From NCBI GenBank assembly GCA_028455995.1, contig JABELC010000007.1, positions 1 to 64,000 on the forward strand: a DNA stretch of 64,000 nt. The letters are read 5' to 3'. The stretch comes from Scleromitrula shiraiana. Its lineage: Eukaryota; Ascomycota; Leotiomycetes; Helotiales; Sclerotiniaceae. The notes beneath the pieces were generated by a model. That model was not told the origin of the DNA, did no database searches, and saw nothing but the letters and a program-made list of their open reading frames with translations. The translations under genes and the position numbers were made by a program. This document shows positions 1 through 12,424 of this stretch, piece by piece. Position 1 is the first letter of the stretch; every line of letters starts with the position of its first letter.

Positions 1-445
1 AATCCCAGACTGAGAGGTCGACATAAATTCTTATGTTGTTCTTGGCCTAGCTGGGCGTTCAAGCTGACTTGATACCATACCGTCGCTATCAACCCCGTGT
101 TTCATTTCGGGAATGATGAACCCTACCACCAGAACTAGGAGAAATATTGAATATCATGAGAAAGCAGGAAGGAGCGATCTCGAAGATTCCAAATGATAAT
201 TGCTCCAGCAATAAGAAGATTGCAGACGCCATTATGGCTTGTGAATTGAAACATGAAACAAAAACATAATTACAATGTCACAATCAGTTACAGATATCAT
301 ACAAATACGGATACTGCGATACTAAACCGATCAGACAAGAAACATGATTCGTCTTGACATGAATAAACTTGTTGTGATAACGTGAGATAACAAACTCGTC
401 AAATCAAAAATGGCGCATATCCCAATACTGTCCAACAATACTAGA
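1..445. other. Intergenic, left edge
   Basis: No supported gene. It lies 3' of the CYP505 gene, which ends at 446. Short open frames on both strands here have no recognisable content. Confidence 0.5.
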
Positions 446-3400
446 TTAAACAAAAACATCCGAGGCATAACGATCATTCTTGATGCTCTGGAACCAATCC
501 TCAACCTCCTCATCAGTCTTTGGTTTCCCGACATTCTCCGCAGCATCTTGATAAATTTTCTTGATCATAGAAGAAACACCTTCCCCAACCATGCTCGATC
601 CACAAACGTATAGCATAGCTCCATCATCGAAAGCCTTCTTCAGTTCCTCCTTTTCTTGCCACAACCTATCTTGCACATGACGACATCCTTTACTCAAATC
701 GCTAGCCTGCGAATAAGAATAAAAGACTTTCACAACACCATCTTCTTGCCATTTCTTTAATTCCTCAGCAAACAATGCATCTTTCTCTGGATGTGTACAG
801 CCAATGAAGAGGTATGCAGGGGCTAACTTTCGACCAGCATCGATTTGCATTGATCTTTCTTGAACAAATCCACGGAATGGAGCCAGTCCTGTCCCTGCAC
901 AGATCATGATTAGAGGTGTGTTTTCGAGGTCAGTGGGTGGATGGAAAGCTCCACGGCTTGGTTTGACTGCAACGTGAACACGGTCTCCAGGTTCAACATA
1001 AGACAAATAATTTGACGCTACTCCTAAATATCGCTTTGAGTCGGTCACCTTTGAAGGCTTATCGAGGACAGCCCAAGTAAGACTAGCAACTGTAGGATCG
1101 ACAAGCGGTGATGATGAGATAGAGTATTGGCGGATGCGCATAGGCGGAAGCATGGCCAAGTAATCACTCAAGGGTAAAGACGCAGATGAATATTCTTCGA
1201 GAATATCCAGTGGGGATCGGCGTTTCAAGAGAATTTCCTTTTCATATTCCCATTTACTCAAGTTCTCAATCTTTTCCCTAATCTCTGGCTCCGGAGTACT
1301 TGCAGCAATTTTTGCGACATTCTTGCGAGTTGCCGGTTGACTGAGTTCAACATAAGCCCCCAATACATCCATTGCAGAGATTGGATGTCCGGTTGGTAAA
1401 GTCGTGTTTGCGCCAGTTTTAATCGTCAACATAGCATCCCATGGTAGGCCGAAATGTTTTAAAACACGTCGAATCGTTTTTGAATTGTTGATAGGAAGCA
1501 CTGCCATGTAATCACCTGCTTTATAAGACATTCCTGTTGGAATTTTGAGAACAATGTGACGTTTCTCTGGCTCGCCTGGAGCAGTTAGAACTGTGTTGCT
1601 TACGACGAGAGATTCTCTGACATCCTGGCGCAGTCTAGATGAACGGGAGTTGGTATCAATCTCAATATCGAGGCCAAATTCTTCTTCCCGCTCAACCTTA
1701 CTAGTTAGAACATTCCAGAGATAATTGTCTTGCCATTCATCAAAACTTTCGAAGATATCACCGGCGGCAATATCGCCTAAGCCAGTTTCAGCGATTTTAG
1801 TGGCACCATGCTTTTCGAATTCTGTATCAAGAAGTTTAGGGATCCTGTGAAATGTGGATACCCAGTCATCTATAAAGATTAGACAGCACATCAAGATGCT
1901 TGCATCGGGTAGACTTACGATTTCCAACACCATAAACAACATATTTCACACCCTTGAGCCTCTCGTTTCCCTTCAAATTCTCAAGCCATTCAACAAAATG
2001 TGCCGCGTTATCAGGAGGTTGGCCTTCATAACTTGATGAAATCAAAATCACTGGCTGATCCTTGGGGATTTTGTCAACGGCAGCATCAAGTGGATCAACT
2101 TTTACCTTGAATCCACGGCTCCCAGCTTCCCTGGCAAGGCTTTGGGCAAGAGCCTCACATGTACCAGAGTTGGAACCATAAAGAATGGTCATTGACTCCT
2201 TGGCCTTTCCACCTGTCGCACTTAATACTTTCGTCAGTTGATCTGTATCCGCCGACTTTTCCTTGGAAGTATCCACATGAAGCATGCGTTCGAGATAAAT
2301 AGGATCAATATGATCTCGTAAGCTAGCATGCATGAAGAAACCCTTCGGCTTGATAGTCAAAGTTTGCTTGATCTGGAGAGTGTAACTTGGATCATCCATC
2401 CTGAAATTGAAGGTTTGTAATAACATAGCTACAATTAAAATCGATTCTTGCCATGCGAATGGTCTTCCTATACAACCTCTCATACCATTTCCAAAAGGCT
2501 TCCATGCATTGGGTGGTAACTTTTTGAATGGTTCATCCAGCATTCGTTCGGGCTTAAAGGCGTCGGCGTCTGAGCCGTAAACACTGGGATCCTTGTGGAC
2601 ACATGGAACTAGTACCACGATAGGCTCGTCTTTCTTCACTTCATATTTCCCACCAATAATAATTGGGGATTCTGTTGTACCAGGCAGGGGTTGAAGTGTA
2701 ATAGCCGGTGCTGTTGGGGTCAATCTCAATGTTTCTCGGAGACATGCCTCAAGATATGGCAGTTTGGACATGTGATCAATTGTGATGGGACCCCTACCAA
2801 CCACTTCATCGATTTCACGCTGGAGTGCCTGGTATGCTGATGGATTTTTCAGAAGATTGTAGAAGAGAAATGAGAGCAGTCCACTAGTTGTTTCGTGTCC
2901 TTCAATCAAGGTTAGTTATTCGTGCATGCTTTCTTGAATCCAGTAGAAACATACCAGCGATCAAAAACGTTATCATATTGTTCAAAATGTTGGAGTCTGG
3001 AAGTCCCTCTCCTGTTTTGGGATCTTTTCCATTAATCATAACATTTAGCAAATCTTTCTTGTCGTTTGGGCTTGCTCGTCGTTCGGCCAGCACCTCCTTG
3101 GCGACATTTTGCAGTAATTCGATATCGGAATCGTATTTTTGCTGCGCCGAACGCATGAAATAATTAGCAATTGCAGGTCTTTGAGCTCGAGCCCCAGATT
3201 CGAGTAGGAATCCTGTCATTGCTTCAACAAAGGGATGCATCTCTTCATGATAGAAACTATTGAATCGTGTTCCCATGGTACATCTTTATTGTCAGAATAA
3301 TGTTCAAGACATATATGTTCACCGAGAGTGTCGACTCACAATGCAATAGAATCGAATGTGAATCTAGTGAAATCGTTTGTTACATCAATCTTCTCTTTCG

Positions 3401-3936
3401 AACCAAACCTCGCCCATTTTACTACCAGTTGGGAAGCAATATCGTGCATTTCATCGAACATGTTTCTGATTGAAAGGGGTCCAAATGCTGTTCCCCGAGT
3501 TAGTTTCTATTGAAGTTTAAATCACTTATTTTTTCGGGAATAAATACGGACCTGGCATCAATATACGATGCGCCAATTCCCAATTGTGTTCTCCGTATTT
3601 TGCACTGAATAAACCATCCCCAACACCATTCCTCACCTGTTTCAAGCCACCAGACACCATTTTTGTGAATCTCTTCTCGTCGCAGACCTCATTCAGAAGA
3701 GCTTGGGTTGAAATGAATAGTTTTTCGACTCCTCCTAGGTTCAATTTGAAGATCGGACCTAATGAGAGAAAAACGACTGCTCAGTAATGTCTAATATCTT
3801 ATATCAATGTTTGAAGCTCACCATAAATATCTGCGAGTCTCTCAAGACTTGCTATGGAATTGGCGGGGTCAACATCATTGACGTTACCCAAGAAAGGAAG
3901 ACCTGGAGGTCCTGGTATCTCTTCGATGTTTGCCAT
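446..3936 (-). CDS. CYP505: Bifunctional cytochrome P450/NADPH-P450 reductase (CYP505, P450foxy type)
   Basis: Self-sufficient fatty-acid hydroxylase: a P450 fused to its own reductase, normally hydroxylating fatty acids at sub-terminal carbons with NADPH and O2. I join six exons: 3936-3822, 3758-3552, 3487-3340, 3283-2955, 2899-1919 and 1869-446. They sum to 3204 nt, exactly in frame, giving 1067 residues, the usual length of the family. Seen in order: N-terminal IEEIPGPPGLPFLGN, I-helix AGHETTSG, ExxR helix (RETLR), heme loop FGNGMRGCIG with the Cys near residue 409, FMN domain start ILYGSNSGTCE near residue 503, then the FAD/NADPH reductase with RQYSISSSP and a C-terminal YASDVFV. All introns are GT-AG and fall where the family alignment needs them. 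The start is the only Met giving the usual PGP leader. It looks intact. Confidence 0.95.
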
Positions 3937-5357
3937 GATAACTAGCTATGATCACGATTGATTCGACTGCAGACGATGTATGTTGGTCCAATAATTGAAT
4001 ACAACGTGATGATAATGAGTTTTTGTTATATAGTTTGAAGGGGTAATGGGGTGATAACCCAAGAATATATACTCAAAGAAACGACGGCGATCGGAGGAAA
4101 GACGTCGTAACACATCACGGAGGAATGTATGGCAAAAAGGATATTGATTCCATCGTGCCGAGTAGCGAATTTATCATGGCCCACAAGGCAAATGGTTTCT
4201 ATCTAGCTCAAAGGCAGATTAATGAACGCCGGTAGTGATAAGGGACAACACGAATGGTTCGATACGACCGAGAGCTTTACGCCCTTGTAGTTAGCTGTTT
4301 CTTTCTATAGAATTCGTGGGTAGCAACGACCTTACACAGCACATTGCATAAATACGATACGGTATTTGACTGATCCGAAATACAAACCTTGGCTTCCCAC
4401 AAGGTAAATGTGAGATTTCACACAGGTTCTTTTCATATCGGGTCACTTTAATGACGGGAACATGTGTGGGTGGATGAGCTCGAGATGGTGGGATAATGAG
4501 ACGTGACCGAGGCTCAATAAATAGTGAACATCGGTATATTGATCCCATGTCGCTCCGTTGTATTAGTTGGAGTAATGAGTAGCTCTTGATAAGGCTAGAC
4601 TTCGGGATCAACATTATTCCTTTCCGTATCTTCATAAAAGCTGCAAACCATTCTTATATGGCCGAGGTTGGTAGTTCTCATCGAATTTATTTCCAAGCTT
4701 TTTCAGACAGCCAGGATAGATACTTCTGACCGAAAAACATCTAATCTCGAAACAGAGTCGAGGAAGGAATAGAAAATAACCAGGTTTAGATAGTGATTTG
4801 AAGGGCTGACTAGTCGTCCAAACAATGAAACTAGATTCGAGCGGTAGATTGATAAAAGGATGAACACAAGACTTGGATTTTTTTCATATGCTTCAAGACG
4901 ATGCGCAGTTGTTTACTTCTACTAAAACCCCGAAGTTGGTTATGTGTTTTGTGGAATAAATGCTACTTGCTAACTTTCAGAGAAATGCCAGTTATATTGA
5001 CTTTTGTATGCGTATTATGAAGCTAGATAGCATTTGGATTGTGTACCTTAGTAAATCTACCATGCGCGTGTGAGATGAAAAATCCTCTACTCAATATTCT
5101 TATATTTCTTTATTGGTTGTCACGAGTACAAAAATAGATTACCGCTCTGGGTTGCGAAACAATTCCTTTGTATATAAAAATTGAAAGTTTTTTTACCTCA
5201 GTGCATATTTCTTTGTTTAAGTACTAAAAAAGTCCAATTTTGAAGTACGAACCAATGTTGGATAAATACTCAATATTGAGAAACACAGTAAATCTTGCCG
5301 TGTTACCCCAAGATCTCTTAGAAGAAAGTCTCAGAGAAACCCCGATCTTCTAGAATC
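3937..5357. other. Intergenic between CYP505 and orphan gene
   Basis: About 1.4 kb between divergent genes, so it should hold both promoters. The stretch near 5190-5230 is T-rich. I find no coding region; the 114-codon open frame on the minus strand at 4291-4635 has no recognisable family pattern. Confidence 0.45.
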
Positions 5358-7343
5358 ATGCTACCGCCAACGACACCCGAGGGTGTAGCGAGATATCAGA
5401 CATTTATGAACGACACACTAGCATGTCGACACCGCAACCCAGAAATCCCGGAAGAAGCCCCCAACTGTGCATGTTTTACCAACTATCTCTGCAATCTCCT
5501 CACCATTGCCCCCCATCAGAACGCAGTGGATGATCTACAAGCCGAGCTAGAAGCTGCAAGGACACGAACACAAACGCACACAGATCAGGAACTGATCTAC
5601 CGGGGTGAGCGAGACCGTTATTTCAATCGTTTGCTGGATATACATAGACAAGTTCAAAGTTGCGTTGCAGATCTTGAAGGGTCGAACAGCAATAGAACTA
5701 TTAGTGTCGAGGAGTTTATAAATATAGTGAAGAGAGAGTTGGTGACCCAGAAATATAATCAACTGAATGGAGTCGGGGCCTGTCAAGAAGAGTTGTATGT
5801 ATTTCGACAAGATATGAGAAAGCTCTACGAATTGGCTGCCTCGGCTGCAAGGCATATAGGCATTCACGAGAGCAGTATGGATTACAATGTGATGGGATAT
5901 ATTGAGATGAGCGCGAACATGATTATGGCATTGAGGAAAGAAATCCAACGAAAAGATGTCAGCACTGAATATGTCCAGTTTTTGCAGGAAAAGAGTAGGG
6001 AGGGGGCTCGTGTCATCAATGAGATGGGTGAACAGTTGAAAGGTGTCTGGGATGGTAGAATACCTGGAAATCTTGGTGTTATACCATCGTCAGTTGGAGC
6101 TATTGGTACTAGAAATATGGCGCCTCCCATTACAATTGAAGCGTTTAAAGAAGTGATATGGCCAATATACCTGGGATTGTTCAATTCGGAAAGAAATTTG
6201 AGAATAATCCTGATTGACCGACGCATCGAGGTTCCAGAATGGGAATCCGCAGCACCACGATTTGATTCTCAAAATGTAACGTATCAAAACAGATGGGAAT
6301 TGTCAGCAAATCTTGTCCGAACCGAGGTTCAAAGATTCTTGAACCGGGTCTGGGAGCTGTATAGCCGCATCAGGAGTTTGAAAATTGCAGGAAGTGAGGA
6401 ATATTGGAATGGTCCATATGATGATGATCATGGCCGAGCAATTCATGTTCATGAAGCCATGGTTGCAGCGGGAGGACGAGGAATTCTAGCTGAGACGGAA
6501 GTCAACCTGATTAGACAATATATGAGCCCTCTCACGGATATGGCTAGAAAGAGTGACTTGGAGGAGCGACATGAACGACGATTCCCAATATATCAAGAGT
6601 TACAAAGATCGATTACAACCTTGACTCAAAGAATAGTTATGTTCAGGCAGGTACCGCCAGCATGGCCGGAACAACATGAACGCGATAACAGTAGCGCGGA
6701 GCCCAAGAGAGACTATGAACTGCTCGCCTTGATGCTTTCGAGAATTGAACTGGAGTACTTGTCTATAAGGGTGAAGCAGCTCTTAGAGACGGTGAAGGGT
6801 TATTGGCATTTGATACCCAATGGAGATCCCAATATGGCTGGTCAAATGGGTGAAGAATTAAGCCATGCTCATGGAGCAAGAGTTGCATGCGAGGCAGAAC
6901 TCGCAAGGCTCTCCGAAATTGCTCCTGCGCCCGCATATCCAGGGAAAACCCTTCCCCCATATGACGCATACATGCCATATGGTAGACAAATTGTGCCGCC
7001 CTACGGTAATGATAAGAAGGATAAGGATAAGAGAGATAATGGCAATAACGATAAAGATGGAAAAGGTAAAGATAAGAAAAAGAGCTCAGAGGCTCAAAAA
7101 GAAACACAGAAAAGCAATCGAGCAAGGATCACGCAAATTGAAAGACTACTTGATAAACAGAAGCTTAACTACAAGAAAAAATCCCTCAAGGGCAACTTTT
7201 TACAGCACAAGCCAGGTACATCAGACAACGACAAATTGAAAGCGGAGACTGGCGCGATAATAAAGCGTCGAGTGGAGTTGGAGAATATATGGAAAAAGGG
7301 AAATCAGGGGGAGAGATTGCCTCCATGGGATAGGCCATCATAA
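5358..7343 (+). CDS. Uncharacterised intronless coiled-coil protein with Lys/Asp-rich tail
   Basis: 661 residues in one exon starting MLPPTTPEGVARYQ. I do not recognise a domain. There is a short Cys-containing head (CRHRNPEIPEEAPNCACF, about residues 23-40) and long helical stretches rich in Glu, Arg and Leu that look coiled-coil (residues 55-470). A charged low-complexity tail made largely of Lys, Asp and Asn runs from about 550 to 600, followed by a basic helical end. There is no signal peptide or membrane segment, so it is probably intracellular. Length, an uninterrupted frame and ordinary codon use support a real gene. The basic tail could bind nucleic acid or a membrane, but that is a guess. 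Confidence 0.8.
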   Translation: MLPPTTPEGVARYQTFMNDTLACRHRNPEIPEEAPNCACFTNYLCNLLTIAPHQNAVDDLQAELEAARTRTQTHTDQELIYRGERDRYFNRLLDIHRQVQSCVADLEGSNSNRTISVEEFINIVKRELVTQKYNQLNGVGACQEELYVFRQDMRKLYELAASAARHIGIHESSMDYNVMGYIEMSANMIMALRKEIQRKDVSTEYVQFLQEKSREGARVINEMGEQLKGVWDGRIPGNLGVIPSSVGAIGTRNMAPPITIEAFKEVIWPIYLGLFNSERNLRIILIDRRIEVPEWESAAPRFDSQNVTYQNRWELSANLVRTEVQRFLNRVWELYSRIRSLKIAGSEEYWNGPYDDDHGRAIHVHEAMVAAGGRGILAETEVNLIRQYMSPLTDMARKSDLEERHERRFPIYQELQRSITTLTQRIVMFRQVPPAWPEQHERDNSSAEPKRDYELLALMLSRIELEYLSIRVKQLLETVKGYWHLIPNGDPNMAGQMGEELSHAHGARVACEAELARLSEIAPAPAYPGKTLPPYDAYMPYGRQIVPPYGNDKKDKDKRDNGNNDKDGKGKDKKKSSEAQKETQKSNRARITQIERLLDKQKLNYKKKSLKGNFLQHKPGTSDNDKLKAETGAIIKRRVELENIWKKGNQGERLPPWDRPS

Positions 7344-7423
7344 CACACCGAGACTTCGAAGTGCAGGTCTGCATTGAGGTATTCATTATTGGTACATCGT
7401 CGTTTGAAGCATTAAACAAACAT

Positions 7424-8365
7424 CTAGCTAACTATTCGATCTCCATCTGCTCCGGTATCGTCCTTAGCCAAATCATGTTCCTTCAATAAAGTCGTAATCT
7501 CATCAGCGCCCCACAAGTGGTGATAAATTCTGCCGTCCTTTGTCTTTCCAACAGTAGCGAATTCAACTATGTTTGTGTTAGTAAAAGCGTTCAACGAATG
7601 AGTCGGAACCGAATATAGTGACATACTCTTCTCACTGCTCAGCTTTGTAGAATCCATCGTCTTGCTCAAAACCTTGACCGCCATTCCACATGCTTCTTTA
7701 AGATCACAATCCTCCTTGTAGTCCTGTTTCAATAAACTCTGGGCACTAGCGTTATTGGCACCGACGCTTGTAGCCTTCCATCCACCATAATTTCCACTCG
7801 GGTTACTTTGATACAACTGGAATTCTCTCTGGGGGTCGTAGCCTGCATAGATGAAGGAAACACCAAAAGGACGAAGACCACCATGTTGAGTATAACCTTG
7901 TTTCAAATCGCATAATCGTCGCACAAGTTGTTCGCATGGAATATCTTCATTATAGGTGAGGAGGTAACGTTGAGCAGCTTGACGAGCGTAGTTAATGAGG
8001 ATGTTGGCATCCGCAGTCATACCTGCCACTGCGCAGATCATGTTGCTAGATAGTAAATTAGCTATATTCAAAAGACATCAAAAATAGACGAACATACTCA
8101 TTCAAGATATAAAGCTTCTCTGCCGAAGTATCTTGCTCCAAAAGCTTGCTTGTAACCTTCCTCTCAGCTGCCAAAACAATTCCATCCTTTGCTAATATTC
8201 CTAGTGCTGTACCTGCATGAGAAATAGCCTCGAGCGCATATTCAACTTGGTAGAGACGTCCTTCTGGAGAGAAGATGGTAGTCTGATTATATTGTTAGTT
8301 TAAATCTAAAGAATTGATCATGGATTGCTTCAGAAACCTACTCTTGAATCGTATCTTCTTGACAT
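7424..8365 (-). CDS. PRE9: 20S proteasome subunit alpha-3 (PRE9/PSMA4 type)
   Basis: Alpha-ring subunit of the 20S core protease; in yeast this is the non-essential alpha-3 that gates the channel. Exons 8365-8342, 8282-8098, 8045-7627 and 7566-7424 add to 771 nt and 256 residues. The N-terminus [20 protein letters not shown] is the standard alpha-subunit gate and helix H0 start. Later motifs YNEDIPCEQLVRRLCDLKQG, GLRPFGVSFIYAGYD and NPSGNYGGWKA match the alpha-3/PSMA4 class rather than other alpha subunits. The first exon is only 24 nt (eight codons). The C-terminus is short and acidic (DDTGADGDRIVS). Alpha subunits lack the catalytic Thr, as here. Confidence 0.95.
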
Positions 8366-8831
8366 GTTGATGGAATACTTGTGGAATTTCTATGAAGCGG
8401 CTTTGTAGAAAAGAGAGGGAGAAGATAAAAGGTATTTCTAAACCTTTCAGTATCTTCGTCGAAAATTGAAGATATATAATCTTCAACTTTTGGTGATGAT
8501 TTATTGTTAATGATTGTGATAGCTTCAAAGTTGTTTGGATTCAATTCCACTGTAACCACCACCTTGAAGCTCCAGGCACGATCCGAACCACGCGTAGCTT
8601 AGTGCGGAGCTTAGCGCCCGCTCGATGTAATTACTCTCGGCCTTACAGCCTTGTGTTGTAGCCTTATGTCATTTTTTGATAGCTCGGGCTGTATTAGCTG
8701 GAGTCTTGGATTTGATATTAATTGACCTAATAACACATGAATAAAGTCAACGACTATTAAACTTACAAATTCTCATTGCGATAATTAGCAGTGGATATCG
8801 GCTTCTTACTTGGTAAGGAATTACGACCACA
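8366..8831. other. Divergent promoter region PRE9 / WW-FF gene
   Basis: A 466-bp gap between two housekeeping genes transcribed away from each other, so presumably a shared promoter region. A GC-richer patch lies near 8565-8640. I saw no coding frame of note. Confidence 0.5.
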
Positions 8832-10575
8832 ATGTTAAAATCTACACATAAACCCGCTCCTTTACCACCAGGATGGACCGAGCATAAAGCTCCTACAGGT
8901 AAGGACTCTTTCTGTTATACTCAAGGGAAGAACTATATCACTAACTCCCTTAGGTCATAACTATTACTACAATGCGGAAACCAAACAATCTACATACACA
9001 CGTCCTACCCTGAAGGTAGAAGAACCCCAACCTGCAGTTATTCCTAATCCATCTCAAAGCTTTCTTCAATATCAGTCTGTTGGAAATTCAATACCAAGTG
9101 CTGGACCGAATTTCAACAACTTACCCCCACATGCGCAAGGCCAATTTCAAGCTGGCAGAGGTGGATTCGCTGGTAATAGAGGTGGTAGAGGTGGCCATGA
9201 TCGATCTCGAGAGAATCGGCCTCAACCGACGGATAAACCGAAGTCTCGTCACCCTATCCCAGGCTGTGAACCATGGGTCTTGGTACATACAAAATATGGA
9301 AGAAGGTTCGTATACAACACTGAAAAGGATCAAAGCTTCTGGCGCATACCAGATAAGCTTAAGGATGGAATTTTGAAGCTTGACCAATTGAGGATCAAAG
9401 AGAAAGCAGAAGCGTTATTAATTGACCAAAACGAAACACAAGGCACCGAATCTTATGGCCCTGCGGGGATTTCAACCGTTGCAAAGGCCCCCAGTGAACT
9501 TGCGGATCCTCAAGCAGATGATGATTCGGAATACGAAGAAGTAGAGGTTACGGATGATGAGGGAGAAGAGGATGAAGAGAATCCTTCGAAACGCCAGCGG
9601 ACCGACGATATTGATCCCGAGCAACCTGTCGAATTCAATGAAGATGATATAGCTTACCAGCTTGCGGCTATGGGCGAAGAATACGGTCTTGACCCTGGCG
9701 AATATGATGACGGTAACATGGAAGACTGGGAGCCAGGCGTCGAAGGAATGGAGCTCACGTACGAAGACTCTGTGGCACTGTTCAAGGATTTACTCAATGA
9801 CTTTGGTATAAATCCTTATAGTCCATGGGACAAGTTAATTGAGGATGGAAAAATCATTGAAGATACTAGATATACAGTCCTTACAAATATGAAATCACGG
9901 CGGGAAGTATGGGATGAATGGTCGAAAGAGAAGATCAAAGAACTTCGTGAACTCCGTGCCAAAGAGGAGAAGAAAGATCCGAAAATACCTTATTTGGCTT
10001 TCCTACAGAAGAATGCTACACCTAAACTCTATTGGCCGGAGTTCAAACGGAAGTACAGGAAAGAGGCAGAAATGCGAGACCCATCCTTGTCTGATAAAGA
10101 CCGAGAAAAGCTTTATAGAGACCATATCAATCGCCTGAAACTTCCTCAATCCACCCTTAAGTCCGATCTTTCTAGCCTTCTCAAGTCTCAACCATTATCT
10201 ATACTCAACAATTCTACTCTCGCCTCACATCTACCGCCAACAGTACTTGCAGACATTCGATACATATCTCTTGGTGCCTCAACTCGTAATCCTCTAATTG
10301 AAGCTTTTATTACAACCCTGCCACCACCAGCAGACATTAATGAAGTTGAAGAAGATGACGAAGCAACTAAGAAAAGGGTAGAGAAGGAAAGGAGACAGAA
10401 AGCCTTGGAAGACAGAGAAAGGCGAGTTGCAGAGGAGAAACGGAAGCAAAGTAGAGCTCTTGAATTTGGGAAAGGTCGACTAAGAGAAGAAGAAGCCCAA
10501 ATCCAACGTGCTATGAATGTCTCCAAGAAGGGTTTGATGGGGCATTTAGAAAACTTGGATGGGGTTGAGAAGTAA
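8832..10575 (+). CDS. WW-WW-FF domain pre-mRNA splicing factor (URN1/Dre4-like)
   Basis: Probable nuclear splicing-associated protein of the yeast Urn1 / fission yeast Dre4 kind. Exon 1 is 8832-8898 and exon 2 is 8954-10575 (1689 nt, 562 residues); the GT-AG intron splits the Gly of APTGHNYYY. The first WW domain (about residues 12-42) has LPPGW...YYYN...TYTRP. A Gly/Arg-rich linker follows (RGGFAGNRGGRGGHD). A second WW-like domain has PWVLVHTKYGRRFVYNTEKD, with the second Trp in SFWRIPDKL. One FF domain lies near residues 292-355 (DSVALFKDLLNDFGINPYSPW). Long acidic stretches and a Lys/Glu-rich C-terminal helix complete it. WW domains bind Pro-rich splicing factors such as SF1 in this family. 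The assignment rests on domain order; orthology to Urn1 is likely but not proved here. Confidence 0.88.
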
Positions 10576-10966
10576 AGTCCTTTGATGTTGATTTTAATGA
10601 TACCAATCTCTTACTGCAGACGGATTTAATTCTACACCTCCATATATATTTGTAATGTATACACGTGCTTAAGCGTTTCAATTGACAACTTTCATGTGTA
10701 CCTTTTAAGTTGGGAAACAGCCAAAGCATGGGTCTTTCCAGATGTCGTTTCCCCAAAAGCATTCAGAATGGCATTTGTTGTTCCTTCCTCATTTATGGCT
10801 CATCTGTTTAGAAATCAAAACCTCACTTGTAGTCACTTCTCCGTCTTGTTCCATTCCATATCAAATTCATCAAATTATCTTTCAACGTTTCTTGTGTCGA
10901 TACATCACTCAAGAATATCAATTTTTGTTTCCATATCATACATCCATCATCTTCATCATTATCACA
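10576..10966. other. Intergenic / promoter of small secreted protein
   Basis: 391 bp. A pyrimidine-rich stretch with CATCATCTTCATCATTATCAC directly precedes the ATG at 10967 and looks like a typical 5' leader of a fungal secreted-protein gene. An open frame crosses it into the next gene but is read-through of the leader. Confidence 0.45.
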
Positions 10967-11635
10967 ATGAAAATCAAAAATAGTTTATTTGTTGCTACAT
11001 CAACTCTGTTGGTATTCACTTCTGCGTCCTACTCGTTCCATGCGTTCCTACACAATAGCGATCTAAATGGAAAAGCAATAAGTGCTGTTGAACGGAGTTT
11101 CTACGTCGGCGGACCATCGGAAACCTATTGTCCTTGGACATACCCTCATAATTGCCCGCCTGCTGATCTTGGGACCCTTTTCTTATCCCAGGATGACCTC
11201 AAGTTAGCGGTCAGTCGCCAACATATTTTTCAACTTTTGTGGTTGGCTGACCTAAATAGACTTCCGGTCCAGGTCTCCAACCTACATACATAGCCCCAGA
11301 CGGTGCACTTAAATACACAAAAGCCCACTCGCGAGATGCTGGGGAGAACGCTATTTATGGTGGTTTTGTATACAGTGATGGGTTAATGACTTATCCTCCG
11401 TCAGACCATGGTCCAGGTCAGTCCTCAAAGACCTTGATCTTGTTAACGGAAGCATCGAGCTAACAGTGGCGTTATAGGGGGGTTTTATGCTTGTCCTTCT
11501 GGCTTGCATCCGAGTAGAGACTTTCTCCAAGTATTTGTTGGTACTTGGGGTCTTAATCCAGATCGCTGTGTAAAGTTGGAGGGCCTTAAACCACTCCCCA
11601 ATCCGAACGATTATGGAGCTTGGCAGTATATGTGA
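10967..11635 (+). CDS. Small secreted protein, fungal IgE-binding-protein-like family
   Basis: Three exons (10967-11209, 11260-11416, 11478-11635) total 558 nt and 185 residues. Residues 1-20 (MKIKNSLFVATSTLLVFTSA) are a clear signal peptide. The mature part follows the pattern of fungal secreted proteins often named IgE-binding protein: a block with FYVGG...YCPWTYPHNCPP, then PTYIAPDGALKYTKAHS, GGFVYSDG, GFYACP and a C-terminal WQYM. The Cys in YCP, NCPP, YACP and RCVKLEG would form disulfides outside the cell. No enzyme function is known for the family; secretion to wall or medium is inferred from the signal peptide. The introns are 50 and 61 bp and keep the frame. Confidence 0.82.
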
Positions 11636-12424
11636 ACTGGTGGTGAAATTGTGCCTGGGGGAAGGCGTGAGTCATTGGTTGAGGTTTATTTGCGTATCAT
11701 CAATACCATCATGATGAATCAAAAACAAGTTTTGAGAATGCTTTGTTACTTTAAATCCTTGTGGTCATCAAACATATATCTAGACCAGCAGGGGGTGTAT
11801 TGACCCATACTTTATCTTCGAATTCATACATTAATTCATTGCATTGTCTAATTTTCGGTTATATGATTAAAGGTTTGAATTTGATAATATTAGGTGAAAA
11901 GGTACAATTCTTCAAAATCAATGTAACTAATACTAGTATCATAATTTTTATCTTCAAATTAGTATATCAATAATGAGGATGGTTCATGAATTAATACATC
12001 CTTAAGTGAGGCTAGAGATTGTGTGACGTTGCAGGGCAAAAAAACTTGATCGATGCTATTCGCTGGTAGCCTGCATACATTCAGGCTATGCTGATTACTC
12101 GGTGAAGCTGCACCATTGATCCCCAAATATTTCAATCACTTTGCTTCTTTCATCTTTATATTCTATTATTTACCTTCTCACATCGATGTTATAGCAAGGC
12201 AAAATTACAGTGCGCAGGTTGCTCGATCTTCTTGATTTTCGAAAGTACCCAACTGGTGGCGACAGCGTGTCGATCGGGTAGCGACTGACAAGGCTTAGAG
12301 TAAGTGCAATCACTCTCAAGTTGGAGTAGCGATTCGTTTTCGTGGTGTTGATGATTTACGAGTTAAACAGAGTGCTGTGTCCACATATTTGATATAATAA
12401 GCTAAGAGCCATCATCTATAAAAA
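11636..12424. other. Intergenic, AT-rich
   Basis: 789 bp. It holds the 3' region of the secreted-protein gene and the promoter of the Zn2Cys6 gene. The open frame at 11761-11973 begins with GTG and is AT-rich; I do not support it. I saw no clear motif. Confidence 0.45.
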
